This document shows positions 8,609-16,998 of a stretch of DNA of 64,000 bases, piece after piece. Both the position numbers and the translations under genes were made by a program. The notes under the pieces are model-generated. The model did not search any database. It saw only the letters and a list, made by a program, of their open reading frames with translations, and was not told where the DNA came from. The DNA is from Desmonostoc muscorum FACHB-395 (GTDB taxonomy: Bacteria > Cyanobacteriota > Cyanobacteriia > Cyanobacteriales > Nostocaceae). The stretch covers positions 62,001 through 126,000 of the forward strand of contig NZ_JACJSF010000018.1 of assembly GCF_014698035.1 (NCBI RefSeq), in the 5' to 3' direction. Every line of letters starts with the position of its first letter. Within the stretch, counting starts at the first letter, position 1.

Positions 8609-9820
8609 TTAAGGGCTGGGATAAACTCTTCCTTTCCAAGCGCCTCCGCGCCCTTGCCAGTGACGTAGTGCTGAGTCTAGAGTCATCAGCGTATAGAGAA
8701 ACGCGATCGCAGGCAAGCTCAAAGCGAACCAAGGAGAACATTTATAAAAGCGGATTGTCGGGTAGTAAGCGAAAGTCATCAACAGCCATCCTAATAAACC
8801 CGTAAGTGCGATCGCCCAATTGCCCCAAACTGCACCTAGAATTAGACACACAGGTGAAACTAGATAAATCAAAGGCATTCCCACCAAAGTGCCCAAGAGT
8901 AGTAATGGCGAATAATTTAGTTGAGTATAGGCAGTACGAGCAACCATATCCCAAATTGTCGCTAGCGAGTCATAAGGACGTAGGCTGCGAGTCAAGCGAC
9001 TCAATCCTAACCAAATACGCCCTTGACTAGGAATTTTGTTTATTCCCCTTGTCTCCTTGTCCCCTTGTTCCCCACTCTTCTTAACAGCTTGAGCTAGGGC
9101 GCAATCGTCAATTAAAGCTTGGCGAATCACTTGAATGCCTCCAATTCGCTCTAAAGCTTCACGGGCGATCAGAATAGAACCTCCAGCTGCGGCGGCTGTG
9201 GGATTGTTTGGATTATTAACCCAGCGAAAAGGATAGAGTTTTTGGAAGAAAAAGACGAAAGCCGGAATCAAAAGTTTTTCCCAAAAGCTCTCACATCTAA
9301 GTCGCACCATTACCGAAACCAAGTCTAAATCTTCTTGAACAGCCTTCGCAACGAGTCGGCGAAGATTACCAGGATCGTGTTCGATATCTGCGTCGGTAAG
9401 TAAAAAATAGTCAGGTGCGAATTTACTAGCACTCTTTATACCTTGCTCAACTGCCCAAAGTTTACCCGACCAGCCAGAAGGCAGTGATTCGCCTGAGATA
9501 ATATGCAATTGCTGGGGTTTACCTACAGCGTGTGCAACCCCTTCGGCAAAATTTGCTGTCCGATCTGTACTGCGATCGTCTACTAAAAATACGTTGAAAG
9601 AACCAGGATAATCTTGGAGTAAGAGCGATCGCAAGCTGGTTGGTATTAACTCAGCTTCGTTACGCGCTGGAACTACGGCACAAACCGCAGGTAACGATTG
9701 TAGTTGAGTTTCTCCCGTCTCTAATTGCTGGTCTGTCCGCCAAAATTGTCCCCAAAAACACAGTAATCCTAACCAAATTGTCAATGATAACAGCGTCAAT
9801 CCTAATACAATTACACCCAT
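8609..9820 (-). CDS. hpnB: Hopanoid-associated glycosyltransferase HpnB (family GT2)
   Basis: The 403-residue protein has an N-terminal membrane helix, a GT2 nucleotide-sugar domain (PARNEAELIPTSLRSLL, FLVDDRSTD, LLTDADIEHDPG) and C-terminal membrane helices. The DDCALAQAVK and SLRPYDSLATIWDMVARTAYTQL segments are characteristic of HpnB, which is found with squalene-hopene cyclase genes, as here with divergent shc 120 bp away. Between KKSG and GRIWLGL lies an unusual in-frame insert of about 16 residues (EQGDKETRG and so on) encoded by a GGGGACAAG-type minisatellite. Confidence 0.9.
   Translation of the reverse strand: MGVIVLGLTLLSLTIWLGLLCFWGQFWRTDQQLETGETQLQSLPAVCAVVPARNEAELIPTSLRSLLLQDYPGSFNVFLVDDRSTDRTANFAEGVAHAVGKPQQLHIISGESLPSGWSGKLWAVEQGIKSASKFAPDYFLLTDADIEHDPGNLRRLVAKAVQEDLDLVSVMVRLRCESFWEKLLIPAFVFFFQKLYPFRWVNNPNNPTAAAAGGSILIAREALERIGGIQVIRQALIDDCALAQAVKKSGEQGDKETRGINKIPSQGRIWLGLSRLTRSLRPYDSLATIWDMVARTAYTQLNYSPLLLLGTLVGMPLIYLVSPVCLILGAVWGNWAIALTGLLGWLLMTFAYYPTIRFYKCSPWFALSLPAIAFLYTLMTLDSALRHWQGRGGAWKGRVYPSP
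9021..9071. repeat. GGGGACAAG-type minisatellite inside hpnB
   Basis: On the minus strand the gene reads GGGGAACAAGGGGACAAGG and onward, the same unit that forms a tandem array at about 21031-21095. The stretch is in frame and adds about 16 residues where HpnB proteins normally pass directly from the KKSG to the GRIWLG segment. Confidence 0.7.
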
Positions 9821-9940
9821 GACCTATTGCAAATTCTCAGTGACTCAGACACAATACTATGTCTACCAATAAAGAAAAAGATTTTTCATAGTATTGCCGT
9901 ATTCATAGCTAGTGTTGAGTGTGAGGTTAGATAGGATTTG

Positions 9941-11851
9941 ATGCAAACACAAGACAGGGTAAAAGTCAATCAAATTGCAGAAGCGATCGCAGCCAGTCAA
10001 CAATATTTACTTTCGATTCAAAATCCAGCAGGCTACTGGTGGGCAGAGTTAGAATCTAATGTCACCATTACTGCTGAAACCGTCCTTTTGCATAAGATTT
10101 GGGGAACAGACGAAACTAGACCTTTGCACAAAGTTGAAGCATATCTGCGTCAAGAGCAACGACAGCATGGCGGTTGGGAACTTTATTACGGTGATGGCGG
10201 AGAACTTAGCACTTCAGTGGAAGCTTACATGGCGCTAAGACTGCTAGGTGTACCAGCAAGCGATCCGGCAATGATTCGGGCGAAAGCTTTTATTCTCCAA
10301 CGGGGTGGTATCAGCAAAACTCGGATTTTTACCAAGTTGCACTTAGCCTTGATTGGCTGCTACAACTGGCGCGGTATTCCCTCGCTACCGCCTTGGATAA
10401 TGTTGTTGCCCAAAGCTTTCCCCGTTAATATCTACGAAATGTCTAGCTGGGCACGTTCCAGTACTGTGCCGTTGCTGATTGTATGCGATCGCAAACCTGT
10501 TTTTATCACTGACCCAACTATCAACCTAGATGAGCTATACGCTGAAGGTGTTGATCGAGTCCGGTGGGAATTACCCCAAAGTGGCGATTGGACAGATTTA
10601 TTCCTCACCCTCGATCAAGGATTCAAGTGGGCAGAAAGCCTAAATTTAGTCCCCTTCCGCGAAGAAGGCATCAAAGCGGCCGAAAAATGGATTTTAGAAC
10701 GGCAAGAAGCTACAGGCGACTGGGGCGGCATTATTCCGGCGATGCTGAATTCAATGCTAGCTTTGCGCTGTCTGGATTATGACCGCAGCGATCCGATTGT
10801 GGAACGAGGTTTGCAAGCAATTGATAACTTTGCTATTGAAACAGAAAATAGCTACCGAGTCCAGCCTTGTGTTTCACCGGTTTGGGATACAGCTTGGGTA
10901 ATGCGTGCCTTAGTAGAATCCGGCTTTGCACCAGATCATCCCGCCGTGGTAAAGGCTGGAGAATGGTTGTTGCAAAAACAAATTTTAGATTATGGAGATT
11001 GGGCTGTAAAAAATCGCCAAGGAAAACCTGGGGCTTGGGCTTTTGAGTTTGATAATCGGTTTTATCCCGATGTAGACGACTCGGCGGTGGTGGTAATGGC
11101 TTTACATTTGGCGAAACTTCCCAATGAAAAAATCAAGCAGGCTGCGATCGCACGGGCGGTAAACTGGATTGCATCTATGCAATGTAAACCTGGTGGGTGG
11201 GCTGCTTTTGATTTGGACAACGATCAAGATTGGCTTAACTCCATCCCTTATGGCGACTTGAAAGCCATGATCGATCCAAATACCGCAGATGTTACGGCTA
11301 GAGTCGTAGAAATGCTTGGTGCTTGTGATTTGTCAATTGATAGTGATAATTTAGAGCGATCGCTAACTTATCTTCTACGCGAACAAGAAAGCGAAGGCTG
11401 TTGGTTTGGTCGTTGGGGTGTAAATTATATTTACGGAACCAGTGGCGTTTTGTCAGCCTTGGCGTTAATTGATCCTCAAAGGCATAAACTCAGTATAGAA
11501 CGAGGAGCAGCTTGGTTAGTGGGGTGTCAAAACCTAGATGGTGGTTGGGGTGAGACTTGCCGCAGCTATGATGACCCCAGTCTCAAAGGAAAAGGAAATA
11601 GTACTGCATCTCAAACTGCTTGGGCTTTAATTGGCCTCTTGGCAGCAGGTGAAGCAACTGGTAAATTCGCTCTTGAGGCTATTGAGCAAGGAATTGGCTA
11701 TTTAGTTGCAACTCAAAAATCTGATGGTACTTGGTTTGAGGCGGACTTTACAGGGACTGGATTCCCTTGCCATTTTTATCTCAAATATCACTTGTATCAA
11801 CAATACTTTCCTTTAATCGCGTTAGGTCGCTATCAAGCGGTTTTGCGATAG
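9941..11851 (+). CDS. shc: Squalene-hopene cyclase
   Basis: The 636-residue protein cyclises squalene to hopene/hopanol at the membrane. The catalytic acid motif DVDD is at residues 377-380, and several QW-type repeats (for example GGWAAFDLDN, GCWFGRWGVNY, GGWGETCRSYDD, GTWFEADFTGTGFP) mark the two-barrel fold. Length is normal for the family. The ATG at 9941 has AGG at suitable spacing; a TTG three bases earlier is less likely. It is divergent from hpnB, forming a minimal hopanoid locus. Confidence 0.96.
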   Translation: MQTQDRVKVNQIAEAIAASQQYLLSIQNPAGYWWAELESNVTITAETVLLHKIWGTDETRPLHKVEAYLRQEQRQHGGWELYYGDGGELSTSVEAYMALRLLGVPASDPAMIRAKAFILQRGGISKTRIFTKLHLALIGCYNWRGIPSLPPWIMLLPKAFPVNIYEMSSWARSSTVPLLIVCDRKPVFITDPTINLDELYAEGVDRVRWELPQSGDWTDLFLTLDQGFKWAESLNLVPFREEGIKAAEKWILERQEATGDWGGIIPAMLNSMLALRCLDYDRSDPIVERGLQAIDNFAIETENSYRVQPCVSPVWDTAWVMRALVESGFAPDHPAVVKAGEWLLQKQILDYGDWAVKNRQGKPGAWAFEFDNRFYPDVDDSAVVVMALHLAKLPNEKIKQAAIARAVNWIASMQCKPGGWAAFDLDNDQDWLNSIPYGDLKAMIDPNTADVTARVVEMLGACDLSIDSDNLERSLTYLLREQESEGCWFGRWGVNYIYGTSGVLSALALIDPQRHKLSIERGAAWLVGCQNLDGGWGETCRSYDDPSLKGKGNSTASQTAWALIGLLAAGEATGKFALEAIEQGIGYLVATQKSDGTWFEADFTGTGFPCHFYLKYHLYQQYFPLIALGRYQAVLR

Positions 11852-11940
11852 AGGAAGGACGTAGGGGAGGCGAGTAATACTCAAAGCCTCTCTCTGCTTC
11901 GGCTACGGTGTACACACAAGTTTTTTAAAGTTGCTGCATA

Positions 11941-12047
11941 AGGGATTTCTACGAAATAAACCACAGAGACGCAGAGAACACAGAGTGAAGAGAAATAGAG
12001 AGAATTTTGCTATCGACTTTGGGATATTTTTTTATTTGGAAGTCCCT
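11941..12047. mobile_element. MITE-like element, copy 1 (107 bp)
   Basis: The element begins AGGGATTTCTACG and ends ATTTGGAAGTCCCT, short inverted ends. Its interior (AACCACAGAGACGCAGAG ... GAGAATTTTGC ... TTTGGGATAT) matches the reverse complement of 61197-61321 in the same order. No coding capacity is present, consistent with a non-autonomous element. Confidence 0.7.
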
Positions 12048-12065
12048 AATATGCTAATTTTTACA

Positions 12066-12233
12066 AGTTGATGTATTGGCATTGCGAGTTGATGCAATAG
12101 CATTGCAGATCGATGTATTGACATTGTGAGTTGATGCAATGGTATTGCGAGTTGATGCAATGACATTGGAAGTTTATGTATTGGCATTGCGAGTTGATGC
12201 AATGACATTGCCAGTCGATGCAATGACATAGCA
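12066..12233. repeat. 21-bp tandem array 2 (8 units)
   Basis: Eight units of exactly 21 bp follow AGTTGATGCAATGACATTGC plus one base, with substitutions but no length change. The sequence is unrelated to arrays 1 and 3. It keeps long open frames (for example a periodic HQLAMPI/HQLAMSL peptide on the minus strand) that I do not regard as genes. Confidence 0.95.
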
Positions 12234-12330
12234 GGTTGACGGAAATAAACCACCCATTCTAAATCTCTGAAAATCCCACGCTGATATTCTATTTTTAATT
12301 TTGAATTCCGCCTTGCAGTAATAGTCTCTT

Positions 12331-13114
12331 TTAGAGTTTGCTAAGGACAAAAGCAGCAAGAAATCCAAGTACAGTTATCATTCCAGCAAAATCATGCGCT
12401 TGCTCGAAGGCTTCTGGAATCATGGTGTCTGTAAGCATTGCTAAAATAGCACCTGCGGCTACAGCAGTAGTTGCGGCGATAATTTCTGCTGAGAAGTGAC
12501 TGAACAAAGCATAACCTAGAAGTGCTGCTATACCAGAGATGATGGCAATTCCTCCCCACACACCGAAAATGTAAGTAGTTGAACGTCCTGCTTTTTTCAT
12601 ACCAGCAGCGCTGGAAAGTCCTTCTGGAACATTAGAGAGAAAAACAGCCGCTACTGTTACCCAATTGACAACTCCTCCCTCAATCATGCTGACACCAATT
12701 ACAATCGATTCTGGAATACCATCGAGTAATGCGCCTATTGCAATCGCTAGTCCACTTCCACCTTGATCTTCTTCAGATGGTTGCTGTTCACCTGAAAGCT
12801 TGCGGTGTTTAGCACCCTGATAAGCTAAAAACCAATTTGCTACGGTGTAGATGGCTGCACCACTCACAAAACCAATAGCTGTTGAGTCAAAACCACCACG
12901 CTTGTAAGCTTCATCCATGAGTTCAAACGATAGTGCTGAAATTAGCACACCTGCACCAAAAGCCATCACTGCGGCGTAGACGCGTCAGCGGCTTGTCGCT
13001 AGACATCGCTCGTTGAGGAATTTTGGCATAGTAACCCACTGCGGAACCTAACAGCAGCGCTGAACCGCCAACTAAACCCCAAAAACCCGCTTGTAACCAG
13101 AGCGGAAACATCAC
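12331..13114 (-). pseudogene. ZIP-family metal transporter, frameshifted by a 28-nt repeat insertion
   Basis: The N-terminal piece (FPLWLQAGFWGLVGGSALLLG ... YAKIPQRA) and the C-terminal piece (VMAFGAGVLISALSFELMDEAYKRGG to the end) are in different frames. Removing the 28 nt at 12977-13004 restores a HIP1 octamer and a continuous KIPQRAIAAVMAFGAG reading, giving 251 residues with ZIP-type helices and a histidine-poor variable loop. The C-terminal part alone has a GTG and an ATG at 12969/12966 and might still be translated, lacking the first helix. Intact, the protein would move divalent cations or be a ZIP-like channel. Confidence 0.8.
12977..13004. repeat. 28-nt small dispersed repeat inserted in a HIP1 site
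   Basis: On the plus strand the insert starts TAGACGCGTC and ends CGCTAGAC. It is flanked by GCG and ATCGC, so excision would leave GCGATCGC. Similar ends (TAGGCG ... GTAGAC) occur in the insert at 22093-22113. It resembles the small dispersed repeats described from Nostoc genomes. Confidence 0.75.
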
Positions 13115-13238
13115 ATATCCTCACCCAGACATCGAAGAAAAAGACACCATAAGAATTAACTTACAGCTATTTTCAGAGCAATTCATGAATTGCACCTACC
13201 ACGTGTAGTTTGGCATAAGTTCTAGTAAATAAACCACG

Positions 13239-13268
13239 TAGTAGGGGCATAGCATTGCTGTGCCCCTC
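13239..13268. repeat. Imperfect hairpin repeat GTAGGGGCA...TGCCCCT
   Basis: The arms GTAGGGGCATAGCA and TGCTGTGCCCCTCC pair imperfectly. A related hairpin sits at 50732-50761. It lies between the ZIP remnant and the first HCP-like gene. Confidence 0.5.
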
Positions 13269-13382
13269 CTTACCTCAAATGTGCTTCAAATACATAAAAA
13301 CTGCTGTAAAAACAGAAGTTTTCCCAACTTTTAAACCTCAAGGTGAGCCTATGCCCCACCTTTGATTCTTAACTCAAAACTG

Positions 13383-13832
13383 TTACAGTATTCGCTTGAA
13401 GAAAGTCACTAAATCTTCAATGTTTGGTGTGTGAAGTAAATCTACTACTTCTGTAGCTTTTTCAGAAGGTATATAGTCATCTGGGACACCGATGATTGAA
13501 GTTCCCAAGTTTTGGGCTAATTGATACCAAAAACCCAATTTATCATCAGCATTCATTGAAGCGTACTCTTCAGTAAGAATTGCTGTTTCTCCTACTTCAT
13601 CTTTGTTTAGCAACTGACGCAAAGCAAACAACTGTTCCGCCTGTGGCAGGTTTTGAATTTGTGCAACTAAATTTGCAGTGTTTTCATTTGGTACATTATT
13701 GAGACAGAGCGATGGAATTTCATCACAAATTTCAGTATAAAGTAAGGCTAAGACAGTCAATCGATCGTCTGCATCCAAACGCTGAAATTTTGATACGCTT
13801 TGTTCTAAAAAGTTGACGTTTGTAGAAGTCAT
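13383..13832 (-). CDS. Diverged OCP N-terminal-domain-like protein (HCP-like)
   Basis: The 149-residue all-helical protein aligns with the orange carotenoid protein N-terminal domain: KFQRLDADDRLTVLALLY corresponds to the OCP FNQLNAEDQLALIWFAY region, and DDKLGFWYQLAQNLG to the NIKLGFWYRLGELM region, followed by GVPDDYIPS. The first aromatic WF pair is replaced (LALLYTEI), so carotenoid binding is less certain than in its neighbour. The start is ATG at 13832 with GAGG upstream. A paralogue lies about 0.9 kb upstream on the same strand. Confidence 0.75.
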   Translation of the reverse strand: MTSTNVNFLEQSVSKFQRLDADDRLTVLALLYTEICDEIPSLCLNNVPNENTANLVAQIQNLPQAEQLFALRQLLNKDEVGETAILTEEYASMNADDKLGFWYQLAQNLGTSIIGVPDDYIPSEKATEVVDLLHTPNIEDLVTFFKRIL

Positions 13833-14727
13833 AAGCAACCTCAAGGTAATTAACTCAAAATTTTTAAGTGAAAATTATAATTTTGCTTGGAACCAGTTAG
13901 ACTATGGCTTTACTAATCAACAGAACTAGGGAAGATTATTTAATTTTGGTAAGTCTCTTCTGTCGCAAACAATTTTCGTCAAGCAAATAGCTACAAATTT
14001 ACGTATGCTTCGCTATTCTTATTACTTAAAATTGTTGGAGTTTTGTTAGCAATATATCTCTTCTATTAGTCGGTGTTGTATCATAGGTTAAGTATTAAAT
14101 AGCTTTGAAGACTGTTTAGCAATCGACTCTATTTAAACCTTTAAAAGCTGAGACGTATGGCTCTCATGAATTAATATCTTTATGAGCCATAATAGCTAAT
14201 GGTAAATTAGTTACATTTTTGTGTTTATCATAGATATAATTTGGTATAAGATATGAAAAAACTCATTAAATCTCCGATGTAAAAAATTGAATTGTCCATC
14301 TTGAGATCTCAATCAATTTTAAGCATTTAATTTTAGATAAAAAACTATAAAAAGATAGAGCCTAATATAAAAAAAGCATATTTAAACCAACCAAAAGACA
14401 GATTAATTCAAATATAATTACTTTTAATATATTGAGTACAAAACAAAGGGCGTTAGGACTGTAGGGTGCAACTGACCTCATGAAATAAATGCTCACAGGG
14501 TAAAAGTTTTATTTTTACTCTGTGTTTATTTATCAAGAAAAAAATGAACCCGCCAGTCATCAAAATTTAAATTAAGCGACTGGCGGATATAAAAAACTTT
14601 CAAAAAAGAGGTATAGATAGATGCTTATACAGAACTTTGCAAGTAAATAAACTTGCTATAACAACCATCTTATCCTCATTTAGAGGCTAAATAGATAACC
14701 TCAAGCAGCCTAAAAAATTAAAAACTA
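13833..14727. other. AT-rich gene-free region between the two HCP-like genes
   Basis: About 900 bp of AT-rich sequence with no frame I would call a gene. It holds the leader and promoter region of the downstream HCP-like gene and a hairpin at 14550-14586 that fits as the terminator of the upstream one. Confidence 0.6.
14550..14586 (-). terminator. Terminator hairpin after the HCP gene
   Basis: CCGCCAGTC (14550-14558) pairs with GACTGGCGG (14578-14586). On the minus strand the hairpin is followed by GTTCATTTTTTTC, a reasonable U-tract. It lies 140 bp beyond the stop of the HCP gene. Confidence 0.7.
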
Positions 14728-15219
14728 CTAAATTTCAGCACCTGCTTTTGCTTCAGCACCCATTGGCGACACATAATCACGGAAAAGAGTGATCTGTTGC
14801 TCAAAGCTTAATCCTTGAATTCTACCAAATAACGCTTTAGATTCTGAGGGTAGTTGATAATCAGACGGTACAGGAATGATAGTACCATTGTCCATACCTT
14901 GAGACAATCGATACCAAAAAAGTAACTTAGTGGTATCACCCAAAGAACCATATTCACGAGAAATTTGGGTATCTACTTTATTAATCAAGTCACGCTGAAC
15001 TTGTAATTGTTGTTCGTGAGATAATTCCTTAACTTGATTAAACAAACCTTCCGCGATTTCTGGAGAAACAGTACTGGCCCCAGGAGCAGCTGGCGTAATT
15101 GAACCACCCATTTCTTTGTAAATGAACCAAAACAATGCCAGTTGTTGATCCACATCCAACTTTTGCCAAGCCTGAACATGTTCGCGAATAGTTGGATCGC
15201 TAGTTTGTGTGTATGTCAT
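14728..15219 (-). CDS. Helical carotenoid protein (OCP N-terminal domain homologue)
   Basis: The 163-residue protein is a stand-alone copy of the OCP N-terminal domain. WQKLDVDQQLALFWFIYKEMG, ITPAAPGAS, TKLLFWYRLSQGM, PVPSDYQL and IQGLSFEQQITLFRDYV match the helices that line the carotenoid tunnel, including the aromatic WFxY and WYR clusters. HCPs bind a keto-carotenoid and quench singlet oxygen or excited phycobilisomes, depending on clade; the clade cannot be fixed by eye. No C-terminal regulatory domain gene lies nearby. The start is the ATG at 15219 with GGAG before it. Confidence 0.88.
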   Translation of the reverse strand: MTYTQTSDPTIREHVQAWQKLDVDQQLALFWFIYKEMGGSITPAAPGASTVSPEIAEGLFNQVKELSHEQQLQVQRDLINKVDTQISREYGSLGDTTKLLFWYRLSQGMDNGTIIPVPSDYQLPSESKALFGRIQGLSFEQQITLFRDYVSPMGAEAKAGAEI

Positions 15220-15731
15220 TATGAACTCCAGTTGCAATTTATCAGTGCTATTAGTAAAGGTATCAAATGTACATTTAACGTTTTACCCTACTGAAGACAT
15301 AGGTATTAAAATCAGAAAGAAGAATAATTATAAACAAAACATAAATCGGGGAAAGTATAGTCTCACTTTAGAAAGAAGAATTAAATTTAAATGCAAATGC
15401 AATATACAACTCATATTTGATTTATGAAAACATTCAATCCAACTCAAAAAAACTTCTTGCCTATTTCCTCATAAGCAAATAATTATGTCTACGCCACGTT
15501 GCACGAACATAAATCAAAGCGGATTGCTATATCAAAAGCTACAATAATGCTTGGGAAAAGCAAAGTAAAAACTTGGCAATTTCAATGCTGCCAAATTGAG
15601 AGATTTTCGAGATATATTTCGATAGATAGATGATTAGTTTTGTGTGACAGTGCTTAGAAAAGCACTGCCCAATTTAGCCACATCAAATTTGTGAATTCAC
15701 TGTAGAAATACGGCTTCTGCTTTTATTAAGC
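15220..15731. other. Gene-free upstream region of the HCP gene
   Basis: About 510 bp of AT-rich sequence without a credible gene. A short hairpin (CAGTGCTT, AGAA, AAGCACTG at 15648-15667) lies close to the end of the DUF6335 gene and may act as its terminator. Confidence 0.55.
15648..15667 (-). terminator. Short perfect hairpin downstream of the DUF6335 gene
   Basis: Eight-nt arms CAGTGCTT and AAGCACTG enclose an AGAA loop, about 65 bp past the stop of the minus-strand gene. On that strand it is followed by TCACACAAAAC, a weak U-tract. Confidence 0.45.
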
Positions 15732-16130
15732 TTATTCTCCCCGCTCTTGATAATCTTCAGAAGACTTTGGATCTAACTCCCAGCGATCGCCATCACGATC
15801 CTCTAAAATATCATTGGTATGTAGAAACTCAGAATCAGCCATTTCTAGCCCTACTGCGGCTTCTAGCTCCTCAGTTACATTTTTATCGGGAGTTGCAGTA
15901 CTACCACCAACAGCTTCATCCCCAACTGCATCTGCATCTTGCCAATAAGCATCAACATCCCCACCAGTCAGTTCAGGACTAGTTTCTGTATACTCACGTC
16001 TTTCTTCTCTGATTGAGCGCCCACCAATATTGTATCCTGGCAACTCTTTCACACCAGTACCATAGGATTCGGTAATTTCCTGTGGCAAATCATTGGTTTG
16101 AATTTCGTCATTATGATTTTTTTCTGCCAT
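15732..16130 (-). CDS. DUF6335-type acidic protein
   Basis: The 132-residue protein is strongly acidic and probably partly disordered. It has the conserved cyanobacterial pattern ESYGTGVKELPGYNIGGRSI near the N-terminus, a DVDAYWQDADAVGDEAVGGSTATPD middle and a C-terminal NDILEDRDGDRWELDP. No function is known. Its neighbours (HCPs, DUF2267, a DJ-1 fusion) suggest a place in a stress-response region, but that is context only. Confidence 0.75.
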   Translation of the reverse strand: MAEKNHNDEIQTNDLPQEITESYGTGVKELPGYNIGGRSIREERREYTETSPELTGGDVDAYWQDADAVGDEAVGGSTATPDKNVTEELEAAVGLEMADSEFLHTNDILEDRDGDRWELDPKSSEDYQERGE

Positions 16131-16491
16131 GATACTAGCCTTTTTTCTGCATTCTCACAATAACGTTTTCTTATCACGAAGTTATCTTACTAGAGATGTA
16201 TAGCTTTAGAAATAAAAGAATCTATCCCCTTAGTACGAAGCTAAACTAGCGATCGCACCATACCATTGGAATTATGAAATCATGGTCAAGCAACTTGTAG
16301 TTGAAGTTTTTAGCTATGAGTGAGAATTTGTCAAACCGAAATAATTCAGTAGCCCAGTTTTCACTCATAACTATTTTTTTATTAATAGGAAAAATCAGAA
16401 GTTGCTCCATTTTAATTTTAGACTAATGCTTTTAACTACCTGAATGCTAAATAACAAAACATTCAAGAATTTTGGGAAGCGGAGGTAGACA
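16131..16491. other. Divergent intergenic region, DUF6335/DUF2267
   Basis: A 360-bp divergent promoter region with one HIP1 site and otherwise no recognisable element. It must contain promoters for both flanking genes. Confidence 0.5.
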
Positions 16492-16893
16492 GTGGAATAC
16501 AACGAGTTCATTACACATGTACAAAGCCTTGCTCAATCAGATTCTCGTGAAGAAGCAGAACGTGCCACCCGTGCCACGCTAGAAACTCTAAAAGAACGCA
16601 TAGCAAGTGATGAAGCAGAAGAACTAGCTACAAATTTGCCTCAACAACTAGGCAATTATTTGCGAGTTAGAGAAGGAGATAGTAGTCAATCCTTTAACTT
16701 GCAGGAATTTATCGCTCGTGCAAGCCAAAAAGAAAACATCGAACCAACAACTGCTGCAATTCATGTTCGGGCTGTATTTGCTGTATTGCAAAATGCTATT
16801 AGCCCAGAAAAATTTGCTGCACTTCACGCCTATTTCTCTCACGATTATGAAGAACTATTTGCTATTTCACCAACAGGTGAAGTAACTGCATAA
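16492..16893 (+). CDS. DUF2267 domain protein
   Basis: The 133-residue helical protein follows the DUF2267 pattern: EYNEFITHVQSLAQ at the start, AERATRATLETLKERIASDEAEELATNLPQQL and LQEFIARASQKE in the middle, and IHVRAVFAVLQNAISPEKFAALHAYF near the end. The start is a GTG preceded by GGAGG at good spacing. The biochemical role is unknown; such genes often sit with stress genes. It is followed 105 bp later by the DJ-1 fusion gene. Confidence 0.85.
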   Translation: MEYNEFITHVQSLAQSDSREEAERATRATLETLKERIASDEAEELATNLPQQLGNYLRVREGDSSQSFNLQEFIARASQKENIEPTTAAIHVRAVFAVLQNAISPEKFAALHAYFSHDYEELFAISPTGEVTA

Positions 16894-16998
16894 TAGGCAA
16901 TCAAAAAAAATCAAGTTCACAATTCAGGATTTTTAACTTTCCTAATTGATGAATATTCTTACTAGTTAAATACTAGAAACAAACAGGTAATATAATCT

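Larger units (their letters stand above)
11852..12330. other. Gene-free region with a MITE-like element and a 21-bp array
   Basis: The 480 bp between shc and the ZIP gene hold no convincing gene. They contain the MITE-like repeat at 11941-12047 immediately followed by 21-bp tandem array 2 at 12066-12233. Short frames across the array are by-products of its 21-bp period. Confidence 0.8.

Noticed and set aside
12032..12253. A 73-codon minus-strand frame with HQLAM repeats
   Set aside because: It consists of array 2 read in one frame; the period explains the open frame.
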